42,968 nt of DNA from Candidatus Electrothrix gigas (GCA_022766165.1 QYLO01000024.1:1-42968), one strand, 5' to 3'; shown: positions 17,779-26,258, counted from the first letter of the stretch. Numbers and translations: made by a program. Notes: generated from the sequence alone by a model not told the origin.

Positions 17779-17807
17779 TTGATTATCATATAAGGCCATG
17801 TTATACT
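17779..17807 (+). promoter_or_regulatory. Strong candidate sigma-70 promoter
   Basis: TTGATT (17779-17784), 17-bp spacer, TATACT (17802-17807) with an upstream TG giving an extended -10. A start near 17814 would leave a very short leader before the next ORF. Confidence 0.6.
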
Positions 17808-17832
17808 CTAGCCCAAAAAGGAGATTAAGAAG

Positions 17833-18156
17833 GTGCTTATTGATAATTATTGTCCCAACTGTAAAGGTGCTTCGTGCGAGGTTTTAAAGAAAAAATATGT
17901 AATTCGTGGCGGGGAAGAACGTCAGCTTTATAAATGTAATGATTGTGATTCTTTTTTTTCAGAAACAAAAAATACGGTACTGGAAGAGTTAAAAACTCCT
18001 GTTTTCCGAATCATAATGCTATTGAACGCATTGAGTGAAGGCTTGGGCATCAATGCGGCAACAAGAGTTTTTTCTACAGGAAAAAAGAGTATTTATCGTT
18101 GGCAGGAAAGATTGTCATCATTACAGCAAACTGCTGTTATCCTGAGTATTGGCTGA
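17833..18156 (+). pseudogene. IS1-like transposase N-terminal remnant
   Basis: The 107-residue reading frame begins with a GTG behind AAGGAG. It carries an N-terminal zinc ribbon (CPNC and CNDC, about residues 7-39) and then a helix-turn-helix region ending SIYRWQERLSSLQQT. This matches the N-terminal part of IS1-family-like transposases. The frame stops soon after, in AVILSIG, and the DDE catalytic domain is missing. No terminal inverted repeats were recognised around it. It is best read as a truncated element; a small stand-alone regulator is possible. Confidence 0.6.
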
Positions 18157-18196
18157 ATCAAGATTGGATGTACTACCACAACTCAAAGGAGTACCA

Positions 18197-18976
18197 ATGA
18201 GGAAAAAAAAATTACTGTTCACTTTATTGCTCACCCTGCTTTTCTCTATCCTGTCTGTTGTGGGCGTGTATGGAGAAACTCCTGCGGTCCCCAAAAACAA
18301 AGATGGCTATACGATAGTTGACACGATTGGCCTGAAAAGAATGCTGGATACAGAGTCCGCAGATGTTGTGGTGGTGGATGCTCGCAATCCCGAAGAATAC
18401 CAGGAAGTGCATATCAAGGGGGCAATCAATGTTCCCCAGAAGAAGTTCAAAAAATATGCCGATCTGCTGCCCAAGGAAAAATTTGTCCAAATCGTCTTTT
18501 ACTGCAATGGGGTAAAATGTGGGAAGAGTAGAAAGGCGGCAAAAGCAGCTTTGGAGATGGGCTATGAGCGGATCTTTGTTTATGCCGATGGTATGCCGGT
18601 TTGGGAGGAAAAGGGAATGCCCATCTATGCTGGCCCGGATTATGAGAAGCGCATTGAGACCAGTAAGCTTACTCCAGCAGAGTTAAACACCCTTATCCAA
18701 AGTAAGGCTGATACCTTTACTGTGGTAGATGTCCGCGATCCAGAGGAGTTTAATAAAGGCCATATTCCCGGTGCTATCAATATTCCTTCGCCGACCTTTG
18801 CCTCCCAATCTGAGGTGTTGGATAAAGAGAAGCAGATCATTGTCTATTGCAACGGTGGGGGCAGAAGCTATAACGCCTACCGTAAGTTGATGAAGCTGGG
18901 CTATAAGGATATCCGTCAGGTTCTGTTTTTTGATTGGCAGGAGGAAGGGTTACCTGTGGAAAAGTCGGAAGAGTAG
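18197..18976 (+). CDS. Periplasmic tandem rhodanese-domain protein
   Basis: A 259-residue protein. The ATG at 18197 follows AAAGGAG; an upstream frame start has no such signal. A signal peptide (about residues 1-27) targets it to the periplasm. Two rhodanese domains follow: the first (about 35-145) has DARNPEEYQEVHIKGAINVP and the catalytic Cys in FYCNGVKCGKS, the second (about 160-255) has DVRDPEEFNKGHIPGAINIP and Cys in VYCNGGGRS. Both active cysteines are present. Such proteins transfer sulfane sulfur, which fits a sulfur-metabolising organism; the substrate cannot be read from the sequence. Confidence 0.9.
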   Translation: MRKKKLLFTLLLTLLFSILSVVGVYGETPAVPKNKDGYTIVDTIGLKRMLDTESADVVVVDARNPEEYQEVHIKGAINVPQKKFKKYADLLPKEKFVQIVFYCNGVKCGKSRKAAKAALEMGYERIFVYADGMPVWEEKGMPIYAGPDYEKRIETSKLTPAELNTLIQSKADTFTVVDVRDPEEFNKGHIPGAINIPSPTFASQSEVLDKEKQIIVYCNGGGRSYNAYRKLMKLGYKDIRQVLFFDWQEEGLPVEKSEE

Positions 18977-19009
18977 AATTTACTTCGTTCCTCTTGGAGG
19001 AAAAGAAAG

Positions 19010-19038
19010 AGCCGGGGCGAAAAATTATCGCCCCGGCT
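19010..19038 (-). terminator. Hairpin terminator of the large surface-protein gene
   Basis: A perfect 11-bp stem (19010-19020 with 19028-19038) around a seven-base loop. On the minus strand it is followed by a CTTTCTTTT-like tract, so it fits termination of the minus-strand gene; it could also serve the rhodanese gene. Confidence 0.75.
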
Positions 19039-19096
19039 GTAAGACAAGCCTGCCCCTTATTTTTTGCCCTTCTTCTTACCTTTGTTCCCCTTAGTA

Positions 19097-21739
19097 TTAC
19101 CACCGGCAGGCTGAATGCGAAGCTGCGGAAACAGCGGCATCTTTTTCCGCTTCCGTGATCAGTCCCTGCTCAAGGAATTGTTCAGCGGCGTGAGCCATAG
19201 TGGATATATATTCTCCCTTGTTCTTCCAGGAAGTACTTGTTCCTTTCGGGCCTTCGCACGGAGCAAGCTGGCTGATTGAACAGCCGGTTGCATCCACGAC
19301 ATCGCCGGGTGCGGTTGCCGGGCATTGATCATCCTCATTGGCAATGCCGTCGCCGTCACTGTCATTAGACTTAAAGCTGGCTGTCACTTCGCAGTTTTCT
19401 GTGATTGCGCCGGTGGTGTATACGTTGCCGTTCAAAGATCCGTTACAGCCTTCGACCGTATCAATTCCGTAGCCGCTATCAGGTATAATCTCGAAGTCGG
19501 TCGTATCGTCGTGCTCCACACTCTGCGGACTGTCTGGGCTGATGCCGCCGTGTTCGCCCGCCGAAGGCGTGACCGTGTATTCATTGATCACAAAGTTGGC
19601 TGTCACAGTTTTGTCTTCCGACATAGTGACAGTGCAAGTTCTGGCGGCGGCATCGGTTGCATCGCAGCCGCTCCAAGAAGAGAAGCTCGTGCTTACGCTG
19701 CCTGCTGCGGGAGCGGTCAGGGTGATGGTCGTTCCACTTGGAACACCAGTTTTAGTGTAGTTTGTTGAGCCGCTGTATGCGGAAGGGTTGCCGGTGATTG
19801 CGACACCGGATGCGCCCGACGAGTTGACAGAAAGGCTCTTGGTTGTTGTTGCAGTCCTGCTCCAGCAGTTAGCGTTCTGATCGTTGATATCCACCCAGAA
19901 ACGGGAATCATTAGAAACTTGCCCCGGTGCATAAAAACCCCAACCTCCGGAACGGGTGCTTTTGGGCCATGTATCGCCGTAGAAGTTGTTTTCATCCATT
20001 CCATAAACCCAACGACCGTCATGAAATTCAGCAGCACGGTATCCTTGACCAAGTTGTGCCTCGCAATAAGTATTGACATCATCCAAGGCGGTGAACGCAT
20101 TGCCTTGTACAGGAGCAGTTAAGTCGGCAGTTCCTTCAACCCAACCTGTATAGTATTCTCTATTCATACTGCCGCCAGCAGGGGGAGGCTCATAAGGAGG
20201 TCGAGATGAACCATCTTTTTTTACACAAAGAACAGGAAGTTGAACAGAGCAGGATGTATCGCCCTGATAGGGATTGCAAGGACCGCGATTTGGTCCCTGT
20301 TCCCCATAACAATGTACAAAGGTCAGATTGAGGTCTGAATTATAACGATTAACTCCCCAAGTCATGCCGTTTCTGGATGCATGCGGCGTAAAACTGGCTG
20401 TCACTTCGCAATCAGCAGTGACCGGTGCCGTAGTGTATATATTGCCGCTCAGGCTTCCTCCACAGCCGTTCACCTTGTCAATTTTGTAGCCCGAGTCAGC
20501 TAAAACCGTAAAGGATGCGGTTGATCCCTGATTCACCGTATGCTCGCTGTCCGGGCTGATGCTGCCGCCGGTTCCCGCCGAAGATATGACGGTATATTCA
20601 ACAGAGGATGCCGGAGTGCATTGCAACTCCGGATAGTCATTCATTGTCCATACCGTATCGAAATCCCAGCCAACAAAGGTGCTTTGCGTCTGCATCTCTG
20701 CTGTGCTTAAGCCAGATGAACCACAACTGTCCGAAGTAACAGCAGAAGTAACCATATCCCAATATGTGCCAGAACAAGTGCCTGCCATCTTCATACCCAG
20801 CACTCCTTTCATATTGGTGACACCTCCGGTAACCTCTCCTGTTGCATATGAATTTTCAATAACAGCATTGCTTTGATACTGCAATCCAACAAGGCCGCCG
20901 AGTTCATGTGAACCGCTGAATCCGTTGACATTACCTGTGGAAAAACAGTCTGAAATAGTGCCACCAACGTTTTCACCGGCCAAACCGCCGACTCGATAAA
21001 GTCCCTGCACCATGCCGGTAGCAAAAGAACTTCTGACTGTACCGCTGTTGTGTCCGACTAAACCACCGACCCGGTAATTACCGACCACATCTGCATCAGA
21101 GCTTGAGCAGGACAGCTCGGTTTTTTCATTTCCGCCGAGAAGACCGCCGTAAAATATACGAGAAAGACTTCCTCCGTAATACCCGTCCACCAAACCGGAG
21201 GATGAAACATTCGTGATTGTGCTATATCTTGCGTCTCCGCCGAGACCCCCGAGTGCCGCGACACCCTGAACATATCCTTCGCTGTGAACATCAATGACAG
21301 TGCTGTAATAAAGCTGTCCAAAAAGACCGCCAACATGGCTATTGCCGGTGATCTCCAGTCCAGTCAGATTGACATGAGATATTTCGGCGCCTGCAGAGCC
21401 GTCGTGTTTACCAGCAAACCCAAACAGGCCAACATAATACGTCTGATCAGGACGATCTATCAATAAATTGCTGATTGTGTATCCTTGGCCGTTAAAGGTA
21501 CCGGTGAAGGGCATAGTCTCGTTACCTATGGGCATGAATCCCTTACCGTCACCAGAATCAAAGCCCGCGCAGTCAATGTTATTGGCAAGGTAATAAGTGC
21601 CAGCGAGATAGTTGTTGATGTTTTGCAGCTCCGCACAGGAGGTAATGGCGACCTCTGGATCAGGTGGCGGCAGTTCGGCATGGGCAAAGCCGCCGTGCAG
21701 GGCAAGCAACGTTGCTGCGCAGGTAAATCGTTTCCTCAT
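19097..21739 (-). CDS. Large secreted GLUG-repeat / bacterial-repeat / TSP3-like protein
   Basis: An 880-residue exported protein. The ATG at 21739 follows AAAGGAG; the earlier ATG at 21760 is inside this ribosome binding region. After a signal peptide ending near FAHA there are repeated GGLVGxxxGG-type GLUG motifs (roughly residues 120-330), then repeat domains around GGSISPDS and GGISPDSP that resemble InlB-type bacterial repeats with paired cysteines. A central Trp/Cys-rich domain with SGGWGFYAPG is seen in proteins of unknown function. A thrombospondin type 3-like calcium motif DSDGDGIANEDDQCPAT follows. These features suggest a surface adhesin or matrix protein. The current end SACRW looks frameshifted: skipping one base near 19105 gives a GGNTKGNKGKKKGKK tail ending at 19057. 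Confidence 0.8.
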   Translation of the reverse strand: MRKRFTCAATLLALHGGFAHAELPPPDPEVAITSCAELQNINNYLAGTYYLANNIDCAGFDSGDGKGFMPIGNETMPFTGTFNGQGYTISNLLIDRPDQTYYVGLFGFAGKHDGSAGAEISHVNLTGLEITGNSHVGGLFGQLYYSTVIDVHSEGYVQGVAALGGLGGDARYSTITNVSSSGLVDGYYGGSLSRIFYGGLLGGNEKTELSCSSSDADVVGNYRVGGLVGHNSGTVRSSFATGMVQGLYRVGGLAGENVGGTISDCFSTGNVNGFSGSHELGGLVGLQYQSNAVIENSYATGEVTGGVTNMKGVLGMKMAGTCSGTYWDMVTSAVTSDSCGSSGLSTAEMQTQSTFVGWDFDTVWTMNDYPELQCTPASSVEYTVISSAGTGGSISPDSEHTVNQGSTASFTVLADSGYKIDKVNGCGGSLSGNIYTTAPVTADCEVTASFTPHASRNGMTWGVNRYNSDLNLTFVHCYGEQGPNRGPCNPYQGDTSCSVQLPVLCVKKDGSSRPPYEPPPAGGSMNREYYTGWVEGTADLTAPVQGNAFTALDDVNTYCEAQLGQGYRAAEFHDGRWVYGMDENNFYGDTWPKSTRSGGWGFYAPGQVSNDSRFWVDINDQNANCWSRTATTTKSLSVNSSGASGVAITGNPSAYSGSTNYTKTGVPSGTTITLTAPAAGSVSTSFSSWSGCDATDAAARTCTVTMSEDKTVTANFVINEYTVTPSAGEHGGISPDSPQSVEHDDTTDFEIIPDSGYGIDTVEGCNGSLNGNVYTTGAITENCEVTASFKSNDSDGDGIANEDDQCPATAPGDVVDATGCSISQLAPCEGPKGTSTSWKNKGEYISTMAHAAEQFLEQGLITEAEKDAAVSAASHSACRW

Positions 21740-21864
21740 GGTGTTTTCTCCTTTTTTCATTAATGCGTTAAAAACTCAGCAAAGAGACGCAACGTCTCCT
21801 CACTCCTCTCTTTCCCCTTCCACCAGCTGCCGAATTACCTTCTTCGTCACCTGAAAAGGGCTGA

Positions 21865-22116
21865 ATGGACATAACCTTGCAAAAGACAGACCTTTCTGTA
21901 AAAAAAATCTACAGGAAGGATAAGTTAATACAAATTTTTGTACAAAATCGACTGAGTACAAAAAAACAACAGCGGTTCATGCTGATGATAAAAAGAGAGG
22001 ATGCAGTCCATCGGATATATCTCGGAGACAAAAAATGTCACTTTGTGACAAAATTTGTTCGTGACAATAATAAGATAAGAATAGTTATTAAGACTAATAA
22101 GGAAATGATCACATGA
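21865..22116 (+). CDS. Small basic protein with CsrA-like C-terminal segment
   Basis: An 83-residue, strongly basic frame with AAGGG upstream of the ATG. The last 45 residues, beginning at an internal ATG (21979), can be aligned with CsrA: MLMIKR matches the CsrA start MLILTR, a GD pair sits at the right distance, and VRDNNKIRIVIKTNKE parallels VKGNQVRIGVNAPKE. By my hand count about 11 of 40 positions are identical. The VHRE end of CsrA, important for RNA binding, is absent. Either start is possible. An ACAGGAAGGA sequence at 21911-21920 resembles a CsrA-type GGA site. The gene may equally be spurious. Confidence 0.35.
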   Translation: MDITLQKTDLSVKKIYRKDKLIQIFVQNRLSTKKQQRFMLMIKREDAVHRIYLGDKKCHFVTKFVRDNNKIRIVIKTNKEMIT

Positions 22117-22144
22117 TGTACCCCGCTCAATATCGACTATAAAC

Positions 22145-22174
22145 TGCATTTTTAAGTTTACACTTGCATTTTTA
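22145..22174. repeat. 10-bp direct repeat at 20-bp pitch
   Basis: TGCATTTTTA occurs at 22145-22154 and 22165-22174, about 80-110 bp before the TerB-like gene. The pitch of 20 bp equals two helical turns, as in tandem regulator sites. Confidence 0.6.
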
Positions 22175-22254
22175 TATGATGCATAGTATGTCGTTAAGGT
22201 GATGTAAGATAACTTGTCGTTTCATAGAAGAAAATTAAGAGGGGGGTATATTCA

Positions 22255-22737
22255 ATGACATCGGACAACGCAGTTTCCTACACAGACGCCGTAAACAAAT
22301 TGAAGCAGCTCGGGATCAAAGATGAAAAGATATATTTGATTGACCTTATTCTGCTCATTGAAATGATATGGGCAGATGGGCAGGCGCAGAAGAGCGAAGT
22401 TGAGATTTTGGAAAATTATCTTGAGCAACATATTGCCAATGTGAATAAACGTGCAGGTTGCAAGGTGTTGAGCCTTCAGGATGCAAGAAAATTTGTTCAG
22501 CCGTATATAGAAAAATGTCCAAGTGACAAGACGCTAAAGAATTTGAGGGAGCTTGTTGCGCCTGTCCGTCTTATGGTGAAAAATAATAAGGAAAATAAAA
22601 AGTTGAAAGAAGAACTGTTGTGCGTCTGTATGGACATTGCCTCTATTGCAACGACAGAATATCCTTATCCCAGTAATGGACGTTTTGATGAGAACGAAAA
22701 AGAATGTTTTTTTAATATTCAACGAGCGTTGTCTTGA
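22255..22737 (+). CDS. TerB-like helical protein
   Basis: A 160-residue, all-helical cytoplasmic protein preceded by a GGGGGG-type purine stretch as ribosome binding site. The segment LILLIEMIWADGQAQKSEVEILENYL has the pattern of TerB-like domains (acidic, helical, metal-associated; originally from tellurite-resistance clusters). No signal or transmembrane segment is visible. It lies 59 bp before the TAXI protein gene, so the two may form an operon; the family gives no precise function here. Confidence 0.55.
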   Translation: MTSDNAVSYTDAVNKLKQLGIKDEKIYLIDLILLIEMIWADGQAQKSEVEILENYLEQHIANVNKRAGCKVLSLQDARKFVQPYIEKCPSDKTLKNLRELVAPVRLMVKNNKENKKLKEELLCVCMDIASIATTEYPYPSNGRFDENEKECFFNIQRALS

Positions 22738-22796
22738 TTTTGATCTTGATAAAAGTTCGAATTCGCCGTATAACGTTTTGAAAAAATATACTTTTT

Positions 22797-24104
22797 ATGG
22801 ATAAAGGAAAGTGTATATATCTTTATGCGGCGGGTCTCGTTATAATTTTGTTCGGGACGTTATTTTGGATTTGCCTATGGTATCAAACAGACATCTCGCC
22901 AAGGACAATCAGCATAGCAAGTGGAGTAGAAGGTGGAGAATATTATAATTTTGTTAACGAATTAAAAAAAAGACTGGAATCGAAAAAAGGCAGACAAGTT
23001 AAAAATAAAAAAACCGTCGGGACCTTTGAGAACCTATCTCTTTTGAAGGAAAAAGCTGTACACTTGGCCTTGCTTCAGTCAATTTTTTTTCCGCATGACA
23101 AGATCTCTGTAATTGCTCCGTTGTACCTTGAACCGATTGTTATCTTGGCAAGAAAAGACTCGGATATTTCTTCGATATATGATCTGGAAAATAAGCAGGT
23201 CTGCACCGGGCCAAAGGCGTCGGGTACTGCTCAAACATCAGACACCTTGATTGATTTCTATGGATTGAATAATATTAAAAGAAAGCATATTTTTTTTCAG
23301 AATGACGGAAAACAAAATACCCGTCAGGAGTGCAAGGCTGGTATTTTAGTTATGGGGTTGAACAGTCCTTGCTTAAAAAAAATCAATTCAACAAGTATGT
23401 TAAAGGTTCTTGATTTACCGTATACAAAATCTTTGGCAAATTCTCAGACCTCTTTTACCGAATTCACTCTTCCAGAAGGAACGTTTGCTCGTCATCCTCT
23501 CTTGCCCGCATTTCCTGATAAAGATATCCACACTGTTGCTTACACAGCCTTGCTTGCTGCCCAAAAGGAGATCTCTCCAACGCTTGTTCATGATGTACTT
23601 GAGGCAATATATAGTACAGATTTAAGAGTGCATTTTCCTGATCTCATTCCTCTGGAAAAGGCACGGAATTGGTTGAATATGCCGTTGCACACTACAACGC
23701 AGGAATATTATAATCCTCTTCAAATAATGGAATCCTTTGCAAATCGAATGGAATCCTATGCTGCTATCAAGGAGTTACTCTTTGCTTTTTTTGCGGCATC
23801 GTATTTTTTTTGGCTTCATTTTAACAGAATAAGAAAGAAAAAAGAGCAAGCTTTAGTGCAGGAGATGAAGGATAAACTGGATGAATTTGTTCAGGTAACT
23901 ATGGCTCTTGATCGTAAGCAGATGCAAACTACATCTCCTATAGAATTACAGCATATTATAGATCAGATTACTGAACTCAAGATGCAAGCCCTTGAAGATT
24001 TGACAGATGAAAAATTGCGTTCCAATCAGATGTTTTCAATCTTTCTTATGCAGTGTCATAACGTTACCAGTAAGATCCAAACAAAAATTTTGATTATGCT
24101 GTAG
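22797..24104 (+). CDS. Membrane-anchored TAXI-family solute-binding-like protein
   Basis: A 435-residue protein with a membrane helix at residues 10-28, then a TAXI/NMT1-like periplasmic binding domain (about 35-300): ISIASGVEGGEYYNFVNELKK is the family start and ALLQSIFF, DLENKQVCTGPKASGTAQ are internal motifs. A second membrane helix (about 323-342) leads to a cytoplasmic coiled-coil tail (about 345-420). TAXI proteins normally feed TRAP permeases, but no permease is nearby, and the anchored architecture with a cytoplasmic tail suggests a sensor or scaffold. Its likely partner is the TerB-like gene upstream. Confidence 0.75.
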   Translation: MDKGKCIYLYAAGLVIILFGTLFWICLWYQTDISPRTISIASGVEGGEYYNFVNELKKRLESKKGRQVKNKKTVGTFENLSLLKEKAVHLALLQSIFFPHDKISVIAPLYLEPIVILARKDSDISSIYDLENKQVCTGPKASGTAQTSDTLIDFYGLNNIKRKHIFFQNDGKQNTRQECKAGILVMGLNSPCLKKINSTSMLKVLDLPYTKSLANSQTSFTEFTLPEGTFARHPLLPAFPDKDIHTVAYTALLAAQKEISPTLVHDVLEAIYSTDLRVHFPDLIPLEKARNWLNMPLHTTTQEYYNPLQIMESFANRMESYAAIKELLFAFFAASYFFWLHFNRIRKKKEQALVQEMKDKLDEFVQVTMALDRKQMQTTSPIELQHIIDQITELKMQALEDLTDEKLRSNQMFSIFLMQCHNVTSKIQTKILIML

Positions 24105-24168
24105 ACTTATCTTCGGTCTTCGGTCAACGGAAAGATGAGAGAAAAGTAATCTGGATAGCGTTCTCTGG

Positions 24169-24197
24169 TTGTCCTTCTCCAAGCTGTCTTTTATAAT
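24169..24197 (+). promoter_or_regulatory. Candidate promoter of the aminotransferase gene
   Basis: TTGTCC (24169-24174), 17-bp spacer and a perfect TATAAT (24192-24197), about 170 bp before the start codon. Confidence 0.5.
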
Positions 24198-24366
24198 ATT
24201 CCGCATATTGAGCGTTTGAGCGTAAGTGTACCCACTCGACATTATATACTGTCATTACAAAGAATACTTCAGGGTGCCTTAATTATTTTGTAAATATTGC
24301 TGGAGGATGGCTCTTTCTGCTGCACTCTCCCAACGCTCTCCCAATTACGTAAAAAAAGAGGAAAGA

Positions 24367-25557
24367 ATGACCGTAGCAAAAAAAATGCAGGAGTTTGCCG
24401 ATAACTCTTCCTGGATTCGTAAGATGTTTGAGCAAGGTGCCAAGATGAAGGCAGAATTTGGCGAAGAAAATGTGTTTGATTTCAGTCTCGGTAATCCAGA
24501 TGTTTCGCCGCCAAAAAAATTTTTTAAGGTGTTAACTGAGCTGGCAGAGTGTGATACTCCAGGGATGCATGCCTATATGCCAAATGGTGGCTATCATTAT
24601 GTACGAGAAGCTGTTGCAACGCACCTGTCTGACGAGCAGGGCGTAGAGGTCGGAATGGGCGATGTGCTGATGACCTGCGGAGCTGCTGGGGCCTTGAATG
24701 TGGTCATGAAATCTCTTCTTGATCCTGGCGATGAGGTTATCATCCTGAGTCCATTTTTTGTGGAATACCATTTTTATATAGATAATCATGGTGGGGTGGT
24801 CAAGGTGGTACCCACGGACGATCAGTTTCAGCTTGATCTTGCTGCTCTTGAGAATGCCTTGAGCGGGAAGACCAAGGCTGTGCTGATCAACAGCCCGAAT
24901 AATCCCACAGGTCAGATGTACAGTGCAGAATCCTTGGCTGCCTTGGGTACTCTGCTCAATAAAGCTGGAGAAAATTTTTGTACCACAATTTATCTTATCT
25001 CTGATGAGCCGTATCGAAAAATCGTTTTTGATGGGGCAGAAACACCCTCTATCATGACAACCACAACGAACTCTCTTGTGGTCTCTTCGTATTCTAAAGA
25101 TCTTTCCCTCCCTGGTGAACGAATTGGTTATATTGCCGTTCATCCAGATATGCATGAAAAAGATCTCCTGCTCAATGCTATGACCTTGGCCAATCGTATT
25201 CTTGGTTTTGTCAATGCACCAGCCCTGATGCAACGGGCGATTGCTGAGTTGCAAGAAGAGACAGTGGATGCCTCTATCTATGAAGAGCGGCGTAAGGTTT
25301 TTTGCAAGGTACTGGATGCGGCAGGTTTGGAATATGTTATGCCCAAGGGGGCGTTTTATCTCTTCCCGAAAACCCCTCTTGCCGATGATGTGGAGTTCTG
25401 TAAATTACTTCAGGAGGAAAAGATTTTGGCGGTTCCAGGACAGGGATTTGGTACTCCTGGCTATATTAGGCTGGCCTTTTGTGTGGATAAAGAGGTGATT
25501 GCCCGATCTGTAGATGGATTTCAGCGGGCTGTGGCCAAGGCAAAGGAGGTAAAGTAG
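24367..25557 (+). CDS. Class I PLP-dependent aminotransferase
   Basis: Cytoplasmic pyridoxal-phosphate enzyme of the aspartate aminotransferase fold, 396 residues. The start at 24367 follows GAGG at a good distance; an upstream ATG at 24307 has GGAGG immediately against it and adds an unlikely N-terminus. Visible are SLGNPDVSPP (substrate loop), NSPNNPTG, LISDEPYR (cofactor Asp/Tyr) and the PLP-binding lysine in SSYSKDLSLPGERIGY. The exact amino-acid substrate cannot be read. It is distinct from the aspC-like gene at 37580-38791. A terminator follows at once. Confidence 0.9.
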   Translation: MTVAKKMQEFADNSSWIRKMFEQGAKMKAEFGEENVFDFSLGNPDVSPPKKFFKVLTELAECDTPGMHAYMPNGGYHYVREAVATHLSDEQGVEVGMGDVLMTCGAAGALNVVMKSLLDPGDEVIILSPFFVEYHFYIDNHGGVVKVVPTDDQFQLDLAALENALSGKTKAVLINSPNNPTGQMYSAESLAALGTLLNKAGENFCTTIYLISDEPYRKIVFDGAETPSIMTTTTNSLVVSSYSKDLSLPGERIGYIAVHPDMHEKDLLLNAMTLANRILGFVNAPALMQRAIAELQEETVDASIYEERRKVFCKVLDAAGLEYVMPKGAFYLFPKTPLADDVEFCKLLQEEKILAVPGQGFGTPGYIRLAFCVDKEVIARSVDGFQRAVAKAKEVK

Positions 25558-25598
25558 TAGGGTAGTAAGGCAGAAGTAGAAAAGTAATTTTTGTGAAG

Positions 25599-25632
25599 GA
25601 GCTTGGATTGGTACGATTCAGGCTCTTTTTTT
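25599..25632 (+). terminator. Rho-independent terminator after the aminotransferase
   Basis: GAGCTTGGAT (25599-25608) pairs with ATTCAGGCTC (25616-25625) around a seven-base loop, followed by seven T (25626-25632). Its position argues that the next gene begins downstream, at 25653. Confidence 0.85.
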
Positions 25633-25652
25633 ATTCGTTTTCCCTTCAAGGT

Positions 25653-26180
25653 ATGAAGAACTCGCTCAAAAGAAGAAGTCAGGCCCGTAGCTTTGCCCTC
25701 AAACATCACGGTAAACAACAATATGGTAGCCATCCCTATATTGTTCACCTTGATGCGGTGGCAGAGCTTGTCCGGCAATATGGCGAAACCGCAGTAGTTA
25801 TCGCCTATCTTCACGACGTTGTTGAGGACACTCCTGTCAGCCTTGGCGAGATTGAGAACGCATTTGGTACCTTGGTTGCCGACTGTGTTGCAATCCTGAC
25901 TGACGAGCCTGGAAAAGATCGGCAGGAACGCAAGAAAAGAACGTACCGCAAGATGGCGCAGGTTGCAGGTACAACAGAGATTGCCTTGGTGGTGAAGGCC
26001 GCAGATAGACTTGCCAATATGCGGGCCTGTGTTGCAGATAAAAAGGAAAAACTGCTAGCCGTTTATAGACAAGAGTACCCATTTTTTGCACAGGCGGTAT
26101 ATCGGCCAAAAATATGTGATGAACTTTGGAATCAACTGTCAGATCTGGTAGTTCTGGTAGAATCGGCCAAAAAGAATTGA
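25653..26180 (+). CDS. HD-domain phosphohydrolase, MESH1/SpoT-like
   Basis: A 175-residue protein if it starts at the ATG 25653, just after a terminator; an earlier GTG at 25593 lies inside that terminator. It contains the HD motifs HPYIVHLDAVAELV, AYLHDVVEDT (metal-binding HD) and VKAADRLANM, as in single-domain (p)ppGpp hydrolases related to the SpoT hydrolase domain and MESH1. No synthetase, TGS or ACT domain is attached. It may lower alarmone levels; NADPH phosphatase activity is known for the animal relative. Neighbour dnaG may be unrelated. Confidence 0.75.
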   Translation: MKNSLKRRSQARSFALKHHGKQQYGSHPYIVHLDAVAELVRQYGETAVVIAYLHDVVEDTPVSLGEIENAFGTLVADCVAILTDEPGKDRQERKKRTYRKMAQVAGTTEIALVVKAADRLANMRACVADKKEKLLAVYRQEYPFFAQAVYRPKICDELWNQLSDLVVLVESAKKN

Positions 26181-26258
26181 AAAAACAGATTTTTTTCTAT
26201 TGTTGTCAACTCTTTGTTTTCATGTTGTCACTTCTTCAGAGAGGAAACAGGACGTTTA

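Larger units (their letters stand above)
21740..22254. other. Intergenic region between divergent genes
   Basis: About 515 bp separating the minus-strand surface protein from the plus-strand TerB-like gene. It contains one small possible coding region (21865-22116), an inverted repeat TGTCAC-TTT-GTGACA at 22036-22050 and 10-bp direct repeats (22145-22174). Otherwise I see no gene. Confidence 0.6.

Noticed and set aside
22745..22775. tRNA-like GTTCGAATTC segment
   Set aside because: It lacks the surrounding stems and anticodon loop of a tRNA.
24532..25254. 240-codon frame on the minus strand
   Set aside because: It lies wholly inside the aminotransferase gene, whose PLP motifs are unambiguous.
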